Positions 34,901-45,675 of a stretch of DNA of 64,000 nucleotides are shown piece after piece (positions within the stretch are counted from its first letter, which is position 1; each line of letters starts with the position of its first letter). The notes beneath the pieces were generated by a model, which searched no databases, was not told where the DNA came from, and worked only from the letters and a program-made list of their open reading frames with translations. This DNA is from Tetradesmus obliquus (lineage: Eukaryota > Chlorophyta > Chlorophyceae > Sphaeropleales > Scenedesmaceae), in assembly GCA_030272155.1 (NCBI GenBank), contig CP126191.1:3432501-3496500 (forward strand), read 5' to 3'. The translations under genes and the position numbers were made by a program.

Positions 34901-35299
34901 ACATGCACCAAGACTTACCACCACCTCACACTCCAGCTACTACAACCAGCTTGTCAGGCGTGCTTTGAGACCGTACTGCTCGCTGCTGTGTGTTGCTGGG
35001 CTGCTGCTATACTGACAACTGCAACGTATTGTCAACTGCTGTGCTGCCTGCGCGCTGCCCTGCAGGTGCGCTTCATCAGCCACATGCTGGACAAGAACAG
35101 CGCGCTCATCGGCAAGCTGCCAGACTTTGCCAACCTGGCGCGCGACCTGCGCTCGTTCGTTGCAGCCAACGCCTGCAACTGGGAGCAGCGCAGGGACAGG
35201 GAGCCCGAGCTGTCGTCTGGCAAGAGCATGTCACACACAGCCTCACACATGGCAGACACAGCAGCAGGAGGCTCCAGGGATGTGAAGGGCAAGGCCTGA
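31906..35299 (+). CDS. Coiled-coil protein of unknown function
   Basis: Ten exons in phase: 31906-32171, 32248-32427, 32582-32723, 32998-33066, 33294-33403, 33602-33668, 33902-33994, 34249-34344, 34572-34760, 35066-35299; 481 residues. The first about 165 residues are Ser/Gln/Ala-rich and probably disordered. The middle is a long series of heptads rich in Leu, Glu, Gln and Ala (LELQQQVATLLAEKRQVEA, ARELSELLDFAEQERLTL, NEARVQQLQEQLAAAQEQ), a clear coiled coil. A more conserved-looking C-terminal block follows: GEYSTKLFRQVRFISHMLDK, LPDFANLARDLRSFVAANA. Many small exons fall between heptad blocks, phase 0 in most cases. No family recognised. A scaffold or cytoskeletal/ciliary role would be typical for such proteins, but that is only a guess. 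Confidence 0.8.
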
Positions 35300-35362
35300 G
35301 CAGGGGCAGCAGTAGGCTGGTTGATATCTGGAGGCATTTGCGCTGTGCTGAGTCATTGGTAT

Positions 35363-35367
35363 TGTAA
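35363..35367 (+). terminator. Candidate polyadenylation signal TGTAA for the coiled-coil gene
   Basis: TGTAA, the usual green-algal polyadenylation signal, about 64 nt after the stop codon. Support is limited to position and motif. Confidence 0.3.
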
Positions 35368-37251
35368 GATTTCTGCAGCGCTGCTGAACAGATGGGCCTT
35401 TGTTGTTTGCATGCATGTGCTGTCAAGTCCTTGGCTCGGCAGGGATGCTGGGCATGCCGACGGCATAGCTCTGCTAACAGGAGAATGAGAGACCGGAATA
35501 TATTGGCGACATAAAATCAGGCATGTTACACACGCAACAACGCTGCTGATGGTGACAGTGGTTCAAAAGTTGGGGCGCATCACCCAACCCTGCAGCCAAG
35601 ACAGGTTGTAATGGTCTCACAATGGCATGGGCTCCCTGACTGGCCAGCAACTCCTGTACACTCCTGCTCTGAGTTTGACTGCAAGCCAAGTAGGCAACGC
35701 TGTACAGCACATGTGCCCTGCAGGGTTGTGTGTGTGCTGTGCATGGTGCAGACGGTCGCTGTCAGGCGACTATCGTCTGTTGTGTGGCCCATCAATGGGC
35801 AGAGTGACTCATGGTGGCAACCACATGGCAGGCCTTGACGTGGTGACATGCTGCCTGCTTCAATCAAGCAGACAACCTGCACAGAGGCTGTAACATGTTG
35901 TACTACAAGCCATCTGGCACAGCATCAACACGACATGTCTTCAAGTATGTCCTCACTGCGTGTCCTCAGCCTCAGGCCAACAGCAAGCAACGAGCACCGC
36001 TGATAAACTCGGTGACTGAAACAGCCTGGTTCTCCAGGTGGCCAACAGCAACTGAAACTGGCCTGCATTCCACTTGCCACAGCCGTCAACACAAATTTTG
36101 TGCGCCATCCTCTTTCTCTTCGTCTTTTTATGTCTTTTTTTTTGTGCACTGCATGACCAACATCACACATCATACGCCGAGATGTGATACCATGCGGTCC
36201 ACGTGTTTTCTCACAACGCCACACAGGTGTCATGCGTGACAAAGCAAAATGAATTTGTGCAGCGCACATACACCATGCACCATTTCTTTGGGCACCCCTT
36301 GTGCATTACTAGTAGTGCCAGGTACTCCCAATTTTGGTGAGTGACGAATTGAGTGGCTACCCAGGCCGGTCTGCAGCGCCTGGGTACGTCAAGGCTGGAA
36401 TGGATGAGTGTGGCCAGGGCGCATTTTTATGCTGCCGCTGGCCCAAGAGTTGTGCGTATGTGAGAACACTGCAAGCCAATGCTACACAGGCCATGTCATT
36501 GTAACCATGGCAGAAGTGCACAGTACAAGACTAGTCAAACAGTACTGTGATCTAGCATAAGGGGGCGAACAAGCCGCTGCTTACACCCATGCAGCCAGCA
36601 CAACACACATGCATGCCAAATGCAGTAGCAGAACAACCGCATCACCACAGCTCATCTCTGTAATCATCCCCACAGCACACCACCGGTCCGACGCAACAGC
36701 AGCACTCAACTGTCCAGACTGAACAACAACAGTGAGAGTTTGCCACGAACACCAGCGGAGCCCGTAATCAGCGGCACAATCATACATTTCCATGCGTTCT
36801 GGGTCCCACCTCGGGACAAGGCGTCGTTGCTGCTGCTGCTGCTGCTGCACACGTGCGGCAGCTACAGCAGTGGCGCCCACCCCAGCTGACATAAACTCCA
36901 GTACAACCAGAACTGACAGGGGTGCATGATCATCCCAGTCCCACAGACACTGTACCACGTTAAGCAACCGTACCAACGCCACAACCGTACCACATTAAGC
37001 AACCGTACCACAATAGAGCAGGATTCGCCAGGAAACAGTTCAAGACACCAAGGCAGGGCCCCCGCAGGAATGTGCAAGCACCGTGAGGATTTCCAGCCAG
37101 CCGTCATTACAACAAATATGGTGAAGCTGTTCAGCAGGACAGCTGCTCCAGCAACCCATCATTGCATGTGCTGTAAGATCTCCCAGGCTGGCAGCCTGAA
37201 TAAGATACTATGTAGCATTGAACTCAGGCACGGCACTGACAAGGCAACAAC

Positions 37252-37395
37252 GTTGCAGATGAACCCTTCCATTCGAAGCTTTGTCAGTGATCTCAGAGCA
37301 AACTCAGCGCTGAATGCGCCAATAATGTTGCAGACCAACCCTTCCATCTGAAGCTTTATTAGCGATCTCCAAGCAATCTTGGCGTTGAATGCGCC
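37252..37395. repeat. 75-bp tandem duplication abutting the next gene's stop codon
   Basis: Two diverged copies start at 37252 and 37327, both with GTTGCAGA, ACCCTTCCAT, GAAGCTTT and GCGCTGAATGCGCC or GGCGTTGAATGCGCC. The second copy ends at the stop codon of the minus-strand gene. Confidence 0.8.
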
Positions 37396-39242
37396 TTACT
37401 CCACGCACCACTTCGCCAGCTTGCTGCCAGGGCAGGCACTTGACTTCAGTGGGTTGCGCAGCACAGCCTGCTTGCTAGAGCCCTTGTATTTGAACACCAG
37501 GTCGCCGGTTTTGAGGTCCTCGGAGAGGGTCCAGCTGCCCATCTTAAAGCTGAGCTCCGTTGCACCTGTACCGGCAACAACAGCAGCAGGGCAGTGCTGG
37601 CGAAGGTGGTATAGCAGCCACTATCTACAACACTGCTGCTGTTGAGAAAGCGGCTTGCACACGTGTAAGACCTGTGTTGCATCGGGTTCTGACACAGCTG
37701 CATGAGAGTATGCATAGCATGACAAATCTTCGTGCCATCAATGTCCAGTAGCGCCTTGTATGCGTCTGGCGGCCGCCACCATTGCCATGTGTGCACTGGT
37801 ACAGCTATATGCGCACATGCATGCCAGTGTTGTAACTGCTGCTTTTGTACGAAAGCACATGGATCCGTTGGACTCAGCTGCAGCGCGTGGCGCTGACCTG
37901 ATGCTAGCTGTCACTGCCGCAGCAGGCTGCTGCTGCTGCTGCACGCGTGTCATGCTGCGCCACAGCAACACCGCTAGCAGAGCAACCATGACAACATGTT
38001 GATGTAGCTACTCAGCTGCTAGCCCAGGTAGAGGGTGTGGAGCCCAGGGGCGCCTCCCTGGCCATACACACCCTCTCAGCCTTGACTTACCCAGGAGCTG
38101 CGGAGCTGCCTAGGTAGTCACTCACTCACTCACAGCTGCTAATCATGACTCGTGAGCTCACCACTGGGGATCACCAGGTTGCCGGCCAGAGCCACGTCGC
38201 CCTTGACCTCGATGCCGGTGTTGGCAACCAAGGGGCCGGTCACCTGTAGGCCATCTGACGCAGCCAGAGAGCCGGTGACTTGCAGGGTGTCTGCCTGCAC
38301 TGTCATCCCCATCTTGCTCGCCATGTGAATGCCACCCTCAGCATCTAGGCGGAACAGGCTCTGCTTGCGCTCCGCTGCCAGCAGCCTGCGGCCGCCGACT
38401 TCGGCAGGGCCCAAGACTGCGACCTCAAAGGTGTTGGCCGTCTGCTGGATGGCCGTGTTGTTGGCGACAGCACCACCTGTGACGATGTTGGTGTTGGTGC
38501 CAGCAGCCAGGTTGATGTTGTTGCTGGCCGGCACGGACACGCCATTGTCATCCACGCCAACCTGCGAGTCATTCAGCGTCTCCTCGTCACCATAGCCGGT
38601 GTCGTCATCAGTTTGCAGCAGGAGCCTGTGGTTGCCCGTGCCTAATGGCTTCTTCTTCTGCTTCGCTTGCTTTTTCATCTTGGTGCCCTGGTCGTTTCCA
38701 CCCTGGCCACATGCGTGGTCTTGACTGCAATTCCGGATTTGACCTCGGTGGTCTGATGCATGGTCTCTGAAGAGTGGCCGTTCACATCGTGCTTCTTAGT
38801 GGTGAGCTTGGTCTTCTTCGCGCTGGTGGCAGTGTCCAGCTCCTGTTTTGATGCGATGTGGCTCGAGCCATCCTTCTGGAACTCCATGCGGTAGTGGATC
38901 TTCCCAGTGAGGTCTGCAGGGTCTTCAGATGCAGCGGGGAACAGCTCGAAGGTGTCTGGTAGCGTGGCGCCGGCATCTGGCTCCACAATGGCCATGTGCA
39001 ACTTTGGGGGTTTGTCGCTGGTGCCCTTGGTCAACATGATGCCGCCATGCCCTGCATGCAGCCATACATGGAGCATCACCACAAGGAGCAGCACGTCAGG
39101 CGTTGTCAAAGGGCTTAACAGTTGACCAACGCACGGCTGCATGGGGGCGGGGGAGCGCAGCAGGCAACCCCGCAGCAGCAGCAGGCAGGGACAACCAGCA
39201 GCCCTGCAGCAGCAGCAGGATGCAGGGCCAGCCGGCAGCCCT

Positions 39243-39273
<31 letters not shown>

Positions 39274-39369
39274 GCAGGGCAGCAGCAGGATGCAGGGCCA
39301 GCCAGCAGCCCTGCAGCAGCAGCAGCAGCAGGAGGTAGGGCAGCAGCAGGCAGGGCAGCAGGCAGCCCT

Positions 39370-39410
<41 letters not shown>

Positions 39411-41021
39411 CAGGGCAGCAGCAGGCAGGGCAGCAGGCAGCCCTGCAGCAGCAGCAGCAGCAGCAGCAGGAGGCAGGGCAGCAGCAGGCAGGGCAGCAGG
39501 CAGCCCTGCAGCAGCAGCAGCAGCAGGAGGCAGGGCAGCAGCAGGCAGGGCAGCAGGCAGCCCTGCAGCAGCAGGCAGGGCAACAGCCGGCAGGATAGCA
39601 GCAGGCAGGGCAACAGCCGGCAGGATAGCAGCAGGCAGGGAAGCAGCAGGCAGAGGGGTTGATCTTGCCAGCTCGTGGCATTGCTGCAGCTGCAGGTGAC
39701 CTGGGATGTCACGTTGACTTGGCTTGCTGTCCCTGGCTATACACTCTTAGTTGGAAAAGGTTGCGCACAAGCTATCAGTCAAGGCGCAGTACAAGCATGC
39801 TTTGAGTGTGCCCACCTTTGTCTCCCTTGTGCAAGAGTGCTGCACGCTTGCTGCCCCTGATTTCCACTTCACCCGAGTCGACCTTCACAATGTTCCCCGT
39901 GATCCTTTGCAGGCCCTGCAATCAACGTACAGGTTTACACAACAAGCATGTGGGAATCACGCGCGACGTACACAGGTAGGCACGTACCTGTTGGGCTTGT
40001 CTAGCACAGCGTGCCACACAGAACCTACGGAACATTAATCGTGCAATGGCCTAGAAGCACGCTGCCCACATATGAAGCATAGCACTGCGCGGCAGCCTCA
40101 GCAAGGTGATGCACTACACACAGCTGCATAGTGCAGCTGCATACATTGTGCTGCAGTGGCGGAAGCCAGGCATGCAGGCATGCAGCTGTTGGCGAAGAAG
40201 TCTGATGATGACACTCCCTTGTACTTTTCATGTTGCTCGCTTGCCAATTGGCTGCACACGTGTCTGTTCCGGAATCGGTGGTAATGTTGCTGCCACTGCT
40301 GCTGGTACCAGAACCAGTGTTGCCGCTTCTGCTGTTACAAATCACACGTGCAGGTAAACGAGCTAAGCTAAGGGAGCAGTGTTGCTGCTGCTGCTGCTGC
40401 TGCCCACTGAGCATATCAGCCCAGCAGCCTCCTGAAGGCTACACATGTGCTATGCCACAGCAACAGGGTTGCTGCTGGTCATTGTGCTTCTCACAGCAAG
40501 TTGCTTCTGCATGCAACACTTTCCTGCGACGCTGTCAGCATCTATGCGCCATGCTACATATGTGTGTATAGCATGCATGCCACTGGCATGCCACTAGCAT
40601 GTATGGCATGCATGCCACTCAGAACATGAAAAGTGAGTAGTGTTGCATGCGTGCAAGCACATTGTACACTGCGCATGTGCATGCGGCACAACAACCCTAG
40701 CGCTAGAACTGAATAGCGCTAGAACTGAATAGGCCTTCAAGCGCCGTTGGGGCAGGTACTCACTAGCACCAGCATCCACATCCAAGCCTATGCCATTCAG
40801 GACACCAGCGGAGAAGTCAGCAGGGCTGTTAGCGCCAGGGTACCCGGCGGGCACAAGCGTGGAAATGGAGGTTGCCTTGATCGTCAAGACTGCTTGCCGG
40901 GGTGATGGTACGTACGGTGCTTGTTCACAGGGAGTTCCATCACTTGATACCACAACGCATGGCGGCGGGGGCATGCCTGGCTCAGCCAGCAACAGTGTGG
41001 CCCATGTGGTGTCATAAGGGC
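37396..41021 (-). CDS. Unknown protein with a repetitive beta-strand-like middle (5' end unresolved, one frame break)
   Basis: Minus-strand exons that fit: 41021-40764, 40024-39972, 39915-39816, 39051-38162, 37565-37396 (stop TAA). Readable parts: PPPPCVVVSSDGTPCEQ, RITGNIVKVDSGEVEIRGSK, GHGGIMLTKGTSDKPPKLHM, ASKQELDTATSAKKTKLTTK, NNINLAAGTNTNIVTGGAV, then a run of repeated strands (MTVQADTLQVTGSLAASDGL, VANTGIEVKGDVALAGNLVI) and a C-terminus ending ACPGSKLAKWCVE. The short repeated strands look like a beta-helix or fibre, as in many surface proteins; no family is recognised. The 890-nt fourth exon is one nucleotide off for its two flanking phases: a frame ending at 38675 overlaps one starting at 38678 as ATGA. 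Either a frameshift, a sequence error or a missed tiny intron. Exons upstream of 41021 were not found. Confidence 0.6.
39165..39655. repeat. CAG-rich minisatellite in an intron of the unknown minus gene
   Basis: Nested tandem repeat: CAG runs of 5 to 16 units alternate with GGCAGGGCAGCAGGCAGCCC blocks about every 50-90 bp, with the last 60 bp switching to a CAGGATAG variant. It lies between the exons at 39816 and 39051. Confidence 0.9.
40720..40736. repeat. Short tandem repeat
   Basis: GCGCTAGAACTGAATA occurs twice in direct tandem across about 40698-40731. Confidence 0.6.
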
Positions 41022-42713
41022 CTGCACAGCAGCAGTGAGCGTGGATGTCAACACAGGCGCGAGTGAGCAGTGAGCGTGCATGTCAACACATTCAGCGCGC
41101 TGACTCAGCTTCAAGGCTTGACCATGTTATGGCATGGTGGACTTTCCATTGATCTAAATAGCTGGAGCCAGTTCACCGAGCTGGACATAAGAATTAAAGG
41201 GTTGCTGGAGGCTAGGTCAGCAGGCCTAGGGGCAGGCCCGCTTGAGCTGCAGCTGCTGCCTGCAATTGCTTGCAAGCAGGGTGCGCAGGGTGCGCACGTA
41301 GGGCGGGGGGTGACGCGGGGGGTGACGCGGGGTGCGCACGTAGGGCGGGGGGTGACGCGGGGTTTTGAGCCCGCCGTCCCCCCCTATGCGAAATATGGCT
41401 TCCACATTGGCGCGAAGGCGGTTTGGCGCATCGATCCCCTTATAACCGCTCGCGATGTTGGCACCGTGTCAACCCTCACACGCAGGGGCCCGCTTCACCA
41501 GTCACTCATGAGTGACCAGTGGCTGGTCGACTTAGACGTCTTGGACAGCACACTAGCTCAGTCTAAGTTAGACAGTCTAAGTTAGACAGCACACCAGATC
41601 ATGGGGCTTCTGAAGTGGTATTGCATGCACAGCCAGCCTGGCTGCTGAGCAGCAGCCCTTCCTGGGTACAGAGCTGCACGATGGTGTAGTCGCTGTTGAC
41701 AGACTCCGTCTTTTTTTTCCACAGACTCCGTCTGAGAGAGTTCGCCGCGGCAGGTGCTGCGGCTGGTCACCATTACGGTGATGATGCCACCCATGGGTGG
41801 CCAGCGCTCACAGCGGCTTGGACAGTCGACGCCATACCTTGCTGCTGGTGCCCAGCAGCAGCAAGCAAGTGCCATGCAGCGCCGTGATGGCGCATGCAGG
41901 ACCCGCAGCTGCTTGCGCCCAGCCCTGCTGCAGTTGAACTCAAGTACAGTGTTGCTTCTGACCCTGTCAGCTGTGATGGCCCAGGCCCATCGGCGCTGGT
42001 GCTGGCGCTGCTGCTGTCTGCGCAACGGCAAGTGCAACAGCAAGTGCCGTGCGGGTGCTGTGGCGTCTGTGTCTGGCGTCTGTGTCTGCTGCAGCTGCAC
42101 AGGCGTCGGCAGCAGCCGCGTTGCCTGATGCCACGTGCTAGGCTGTTGACAGAGAGTTTGGCTGTGTCTGCAGCAGCCTCTACCGCAGAAGCAGCTGCAG
42201 CACATGCTGTCGCCAGCATGGCCCCACTGCGCGCCATTAGATTTGCAAAGCTACACATGACCGCACTCCAGGCAGATATTGGTGCAACGGTTGCAAGTGT
42301 TACACTTGTAAAGCTTTAAGCAACGTCACGAGTTGTTGTTGAGTGGCGCCCCATACATTATCCTCTGCTGCGTGAGCTTGCAGGACTCACCCTCCTGTCC
42401 TGTGGTGGCTGCAAGGCATGCGCGAGTGCCACAATGCGAGTGCCACAACAGTGCTTGCCAGCTGTTGCTCAGCTGCCACTGCTGTGCAGCGGCTTGGGAT
42501 GCTGTGCCAGGACCATGCACAGAGGAATGTGTGCTACAATGGTGGCACCTGCAGGAGCGCCCTGAAGCCAAGCAAGGCAGCAACAGGAGCAGCAGACAAC
42601 AGCGACCTAGATGAGCGAGCACTCGCCACAACGTCTATGTTAAGTAGTCAGCATCATGCACTTGCAGGCATGCGGAACTGACCTGGAAGAAACCAGCATG
42701 CTAAGGTATTGGC
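41022..42713. other. Region between two minus-strand genes, no firm gene
   Basis: Should contain the 5' exon(s) of the unknown protein and the 3' end of the methyltransferase. A minus-strand frame at 42245-41773 begins MARSGAMLATACAAAASAVE and could be a first exon, but no splice phase links it. Contains the GC-rich tandem repeat below and a 15-bp tandem AGTCTAAGTTAGACA at about 41560-41590. Confidence 0.4.
41276..41365. repeat. GC-rich tandem repeat
   Basis: GGTGCGCACGTAGGGCGGGG followed by GGTGACGCGGG elements repeats two to four times; strongly G-rich on the plus strand. Confidence 0.85.
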
Positions 42714-45182
42714 TCAGATGTACGCAGAGCTCGGCACGCATATTGCACAGCAAACAGAGTCACGCTGCAACCCGACACAGATGCTGCTGTGTTACTTGCA
42801 GCCCTGGAGCATATGCTTAAAAGCGATAGTGTGCAAGCTGGGCTGCACGCAGCTAGCCTGCCTCACCTCTGCCTCCAGTGCCGCCAGCAGCTGCTGCCTG
42901 TACTCCACCAGTGGGTCTGGCCTGTCAGGGTGCTGCTTCCTGTAGATGGAGTAGGCAGACCACGACGACGCATAGCCCACCTGTGCAACAGACACAGCAC
43001 AGTGCAGCAACCCTGGATGTAGGCTCTCAGCATGCTGCTGGTGCTCTATGTATGGGTACTGGGCGGCAGCCAAAGCTGCAATGCGCCAAGCAGCAAATGC
43101 CTTCACATGCATGCTGACGGCTGGTGCCCACATGCTGTACCACACTATGAGATGATGCTGGTCAAAAAAACGTGCCCCAGTCCTCAACAGCAGTATGCCT
43201 CCTTTCCGCCGCAAGCTGCGTGAGCAGGCTGCAGCACGTGCAGAGTGGCATGCAAACGGCAGTGGTGTGTGCTCACCAGCGCCTCTGCTGTCAGCTCCAC
43301 TGGAAAGTCCAGCTGCATCAGCTGCACGCTGCTGAAGTGCTCAGAACTCGGCTCAATGCCTGCATAGCAACACAGTACTTTGTATCACCAGAAGCAGATG
43401 CAGCACCTCCCTTGACGTGACTCTGTTTGCACGACAGCTGCACCAGCTTTGCCATGCTGCTTGGACCTACCGTCCCCCTTTACTGGCAGACTGGCTGTGC
43501 ACAGCACATGGCACAAAACGAGCTGCAGCCCTGCGGCTGCGGCACCCACATTGGCGGCCCACAGAAACATCTGCTGCATCGCACAGCATCATGTGCCAAG
43601 CACCTTTGTACATCTTGTCTGCCCAGCGCTTGCGCTCATCCCAGCAAGGCTTCAGGATGCCCTCATGGATGTGCAGCAGCGCTGCATTGCAGGCTGCAGC
43701 AGCACCAGGCGCTGACGGCACCTCCAGCGTGGCACAGCCCTGCACAGAAAATGTCATCAGGACTGACATGGAGTGAGCGAAGCCGGCTTTACGAGGTGGC
43801 TGTCTGCCTGCTACATCATGAGGGCAAAAAAAGCCAAGTGCAGTTGGCACAGTTGGGCGCAACAGCGAGCGGTGTTGCTTGCAGGATGTGCACGTCAGGT
43901 GACACTGCCACTGGCTGAACCTTGGCAGCCCAACAGAGCGCGCGCACCATCCCCTTTCTGGCATATGGCTATGCTATCGTTCTGCAGGCTGAAGTTCCTG
44001 CTGTGTCTGCTTGTTGCAAGCGTCGCAGGAGTAGTACAGCAGCACATGCCAGCCAGGAGTAGTGCAGCAGCACATGCTCACCAATGGGATGGCCCAAGCT
44101 GCTAGCACGCCGTGCGGCTTCAGCACCCTGCGTGTCTCCCTGTAGAACCTGCAGTGCACAGCGCATGGCGCTGTTGCTGCGGTCAGCTGGGAGAGAGCTT
44201 GCAATGCACCACCATGACTGGTCAGCCAGGGTGTCCTCCTTTGCTGCTGAGCAACCGGCTGCCTTGCATTGTGCACATTCTGTGGCTTGACTGTATGCTT
44301 TGTGCACACTGCTGCTGCTGCTGCTGCTGTCATCAAACATTGAATGCTGAAGATAGTGCTGCAATGGTTGGCGTGCGGCCACCTCATACGACTGCATACA
44401 CAACGCATGAAAACACACCAGCGCTGACAACACCAACAGCACTGGCAGCACTGACCTGTCATGCTCAAACCAGTGTAGGGCGGAGGCTGCTGTGATCAGA
44501 TCTGCATATCCATTTTGCAGCTGTATGCTGTGCGCATCGCTGAACTTGTATGTCACGTTTGCTGCTGGCTTGGCATGGCGCAGCTGCTCCTCGTTGCCGT
44601 CGGTGGCAATCACCTGCAAATTCAAATTGCATAGTGACATGTTACTATGCGTGTGCTGGACAACGAGTGCTGACTAGCTCAATTGGGTTGATGATCAGGA
44701 TGTGCTGCATGTGCTTGCTTGTCCTGCAAAACCTTCTTTTGCTTTCCTGGGCGTGGTTCTGCATCAGGCTTGCAGCGCAGTGGATAGCCTGTGTCGTAGC
44801 TGCTTGACGGCCAAGCGGCTTGGCAAGGTGCTGTTGGACATGACGAAGGAGCTGCAGGATGCTGCCGTCTCTTCCCATCACAACGGCCACCCCACAAAGC
44901 GACCTTCTGGCTTGTGCTTGTGTGCCTGGCATGTGGCACCACTGCTATGCTGACTTGACAGCTCACCTGTTTGAAAAAGGCCGCCAGCTGCACTGCGGCT
45001 TGGCCACTGCCAGTAGCTACATCCACTGCAAGCTCACGCTGCTCTGGGCCCAGATGCTGCAAGATGATGTCATACACCTGCTGCGGGTACTGCGGCCTGA
45101 ACTGTGAGTAGCGCTCCGCTGTTGCCTTGCAGCAGATCTTGGAGGAGTAGGGTTCTGGGTTTGCTGAATCCGGGCTTGCCAT
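42714..45182 (-). CDS. Class I SAM-dependent methyltransferase
   Basis: Minus-strand exons in phase: 45182-44967, 44613-44456, 44148-44082, 43739-43604, 43359-43277, 42980-42867 and a tentative last exon 42764-42714; 274 residues. The start MASPDSANPEPYSSKICC is followed by RYSQFRPQYPQQVYDIILQH, the glycine-rich SAM loop AVDVATGSGQAA, the acidic loop VIATDGNEEQLRHA, DLITAASALHWFEHD, and VLKPHGVLAAWAI. Later blocks (ALLHIHEGILKPCWDERKRW, GYASSWSAYSIYRK) follow the plan of eukaryotic UbiE-like methyltransferases with a W-x-x-Y C-terminal region. Substrate unknown; small-molecule methylation is most likely. The last exon keeps phase and ends quickly in a stop but has little family support. Divergently placed to the F-box gene. 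Confidence 0.85.
44028..44081 (-). repeat. Tandem duplication next to a methyltransferase donor
   Basis: Beginning a few bases into intron 3 (minus strand), CATGTGCTGCTG then ACTACTCCTG occurs twice, about 30 bp apart. Confidence 0.7.
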
Positions 45183-45675
45183 AGCTGCTACCTGGTCACT
45201 AGGATGGTTGGTTGTGACCCAAGGAGGGCGTGTGTAGGTGCTTGCAGGAGCAGAACTGTGGTGACCTGTCAACCGGCCTGGTAGGGTGATCACTTGCAGA
45301 TGGTTGCAGCGGTTGCTGGTCTGCAGCACTTTCAACGCTTTGATGATAACTGCAAAACCAGTTTACGTCGCCTCTCATCTGTCAATGAACTGTTGTGAGC
45401 AGAACCAGCAGCGTCAAGTCACGTAATCGCGGTACCTGGAGCACAAGACCTGTCTGCGAGGCTCATTGTGGTGGTTACGGTTGCTGCTACTCTCAATAAG
45501 TGTGTGGTGAGGTAAACCGGCTCTTGACCGCGTGGACATTGAACATGGAGAACATGTCATCTAGGGCTTGTGCTGCAGACGGATTGCACTTTCCTTCTGC
45601 GGCAAGGTGATTTGCGCCCGCACTCCCTCTCAAACTGGCTGCTCTGATACATCACCGTGGTTTTTGCTTGTTCTG
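45183..45675. promoter_or_regulatory. Shared divergent promoter region, methyltransferase/F-box gene
   Basis: 493 bp between the two start codons. Upstream in-frame Met codons for the methyltransferase exist (to 45335), so its start could be earlier and this region shorter. Confidence 0.5.

Larger units (their letters stand above)
35300..37395. other. Intergenic, 2.1 kb, convergent gene ends
   Basis: No gene seen. A short tandem repeat with GTACCACRTTAAGCAACC lies at about 36952-37012, and a longer tandem pair at 37252-37395 is listed separately. Confidence 0.5.

Noticed and set aside
39115-39699. Long open frames rich in Ala, Gln, Cys or Leu on both strands
   Set aside because: All six frames stay open because of CAG repeats; the region is an intron minisatellite.
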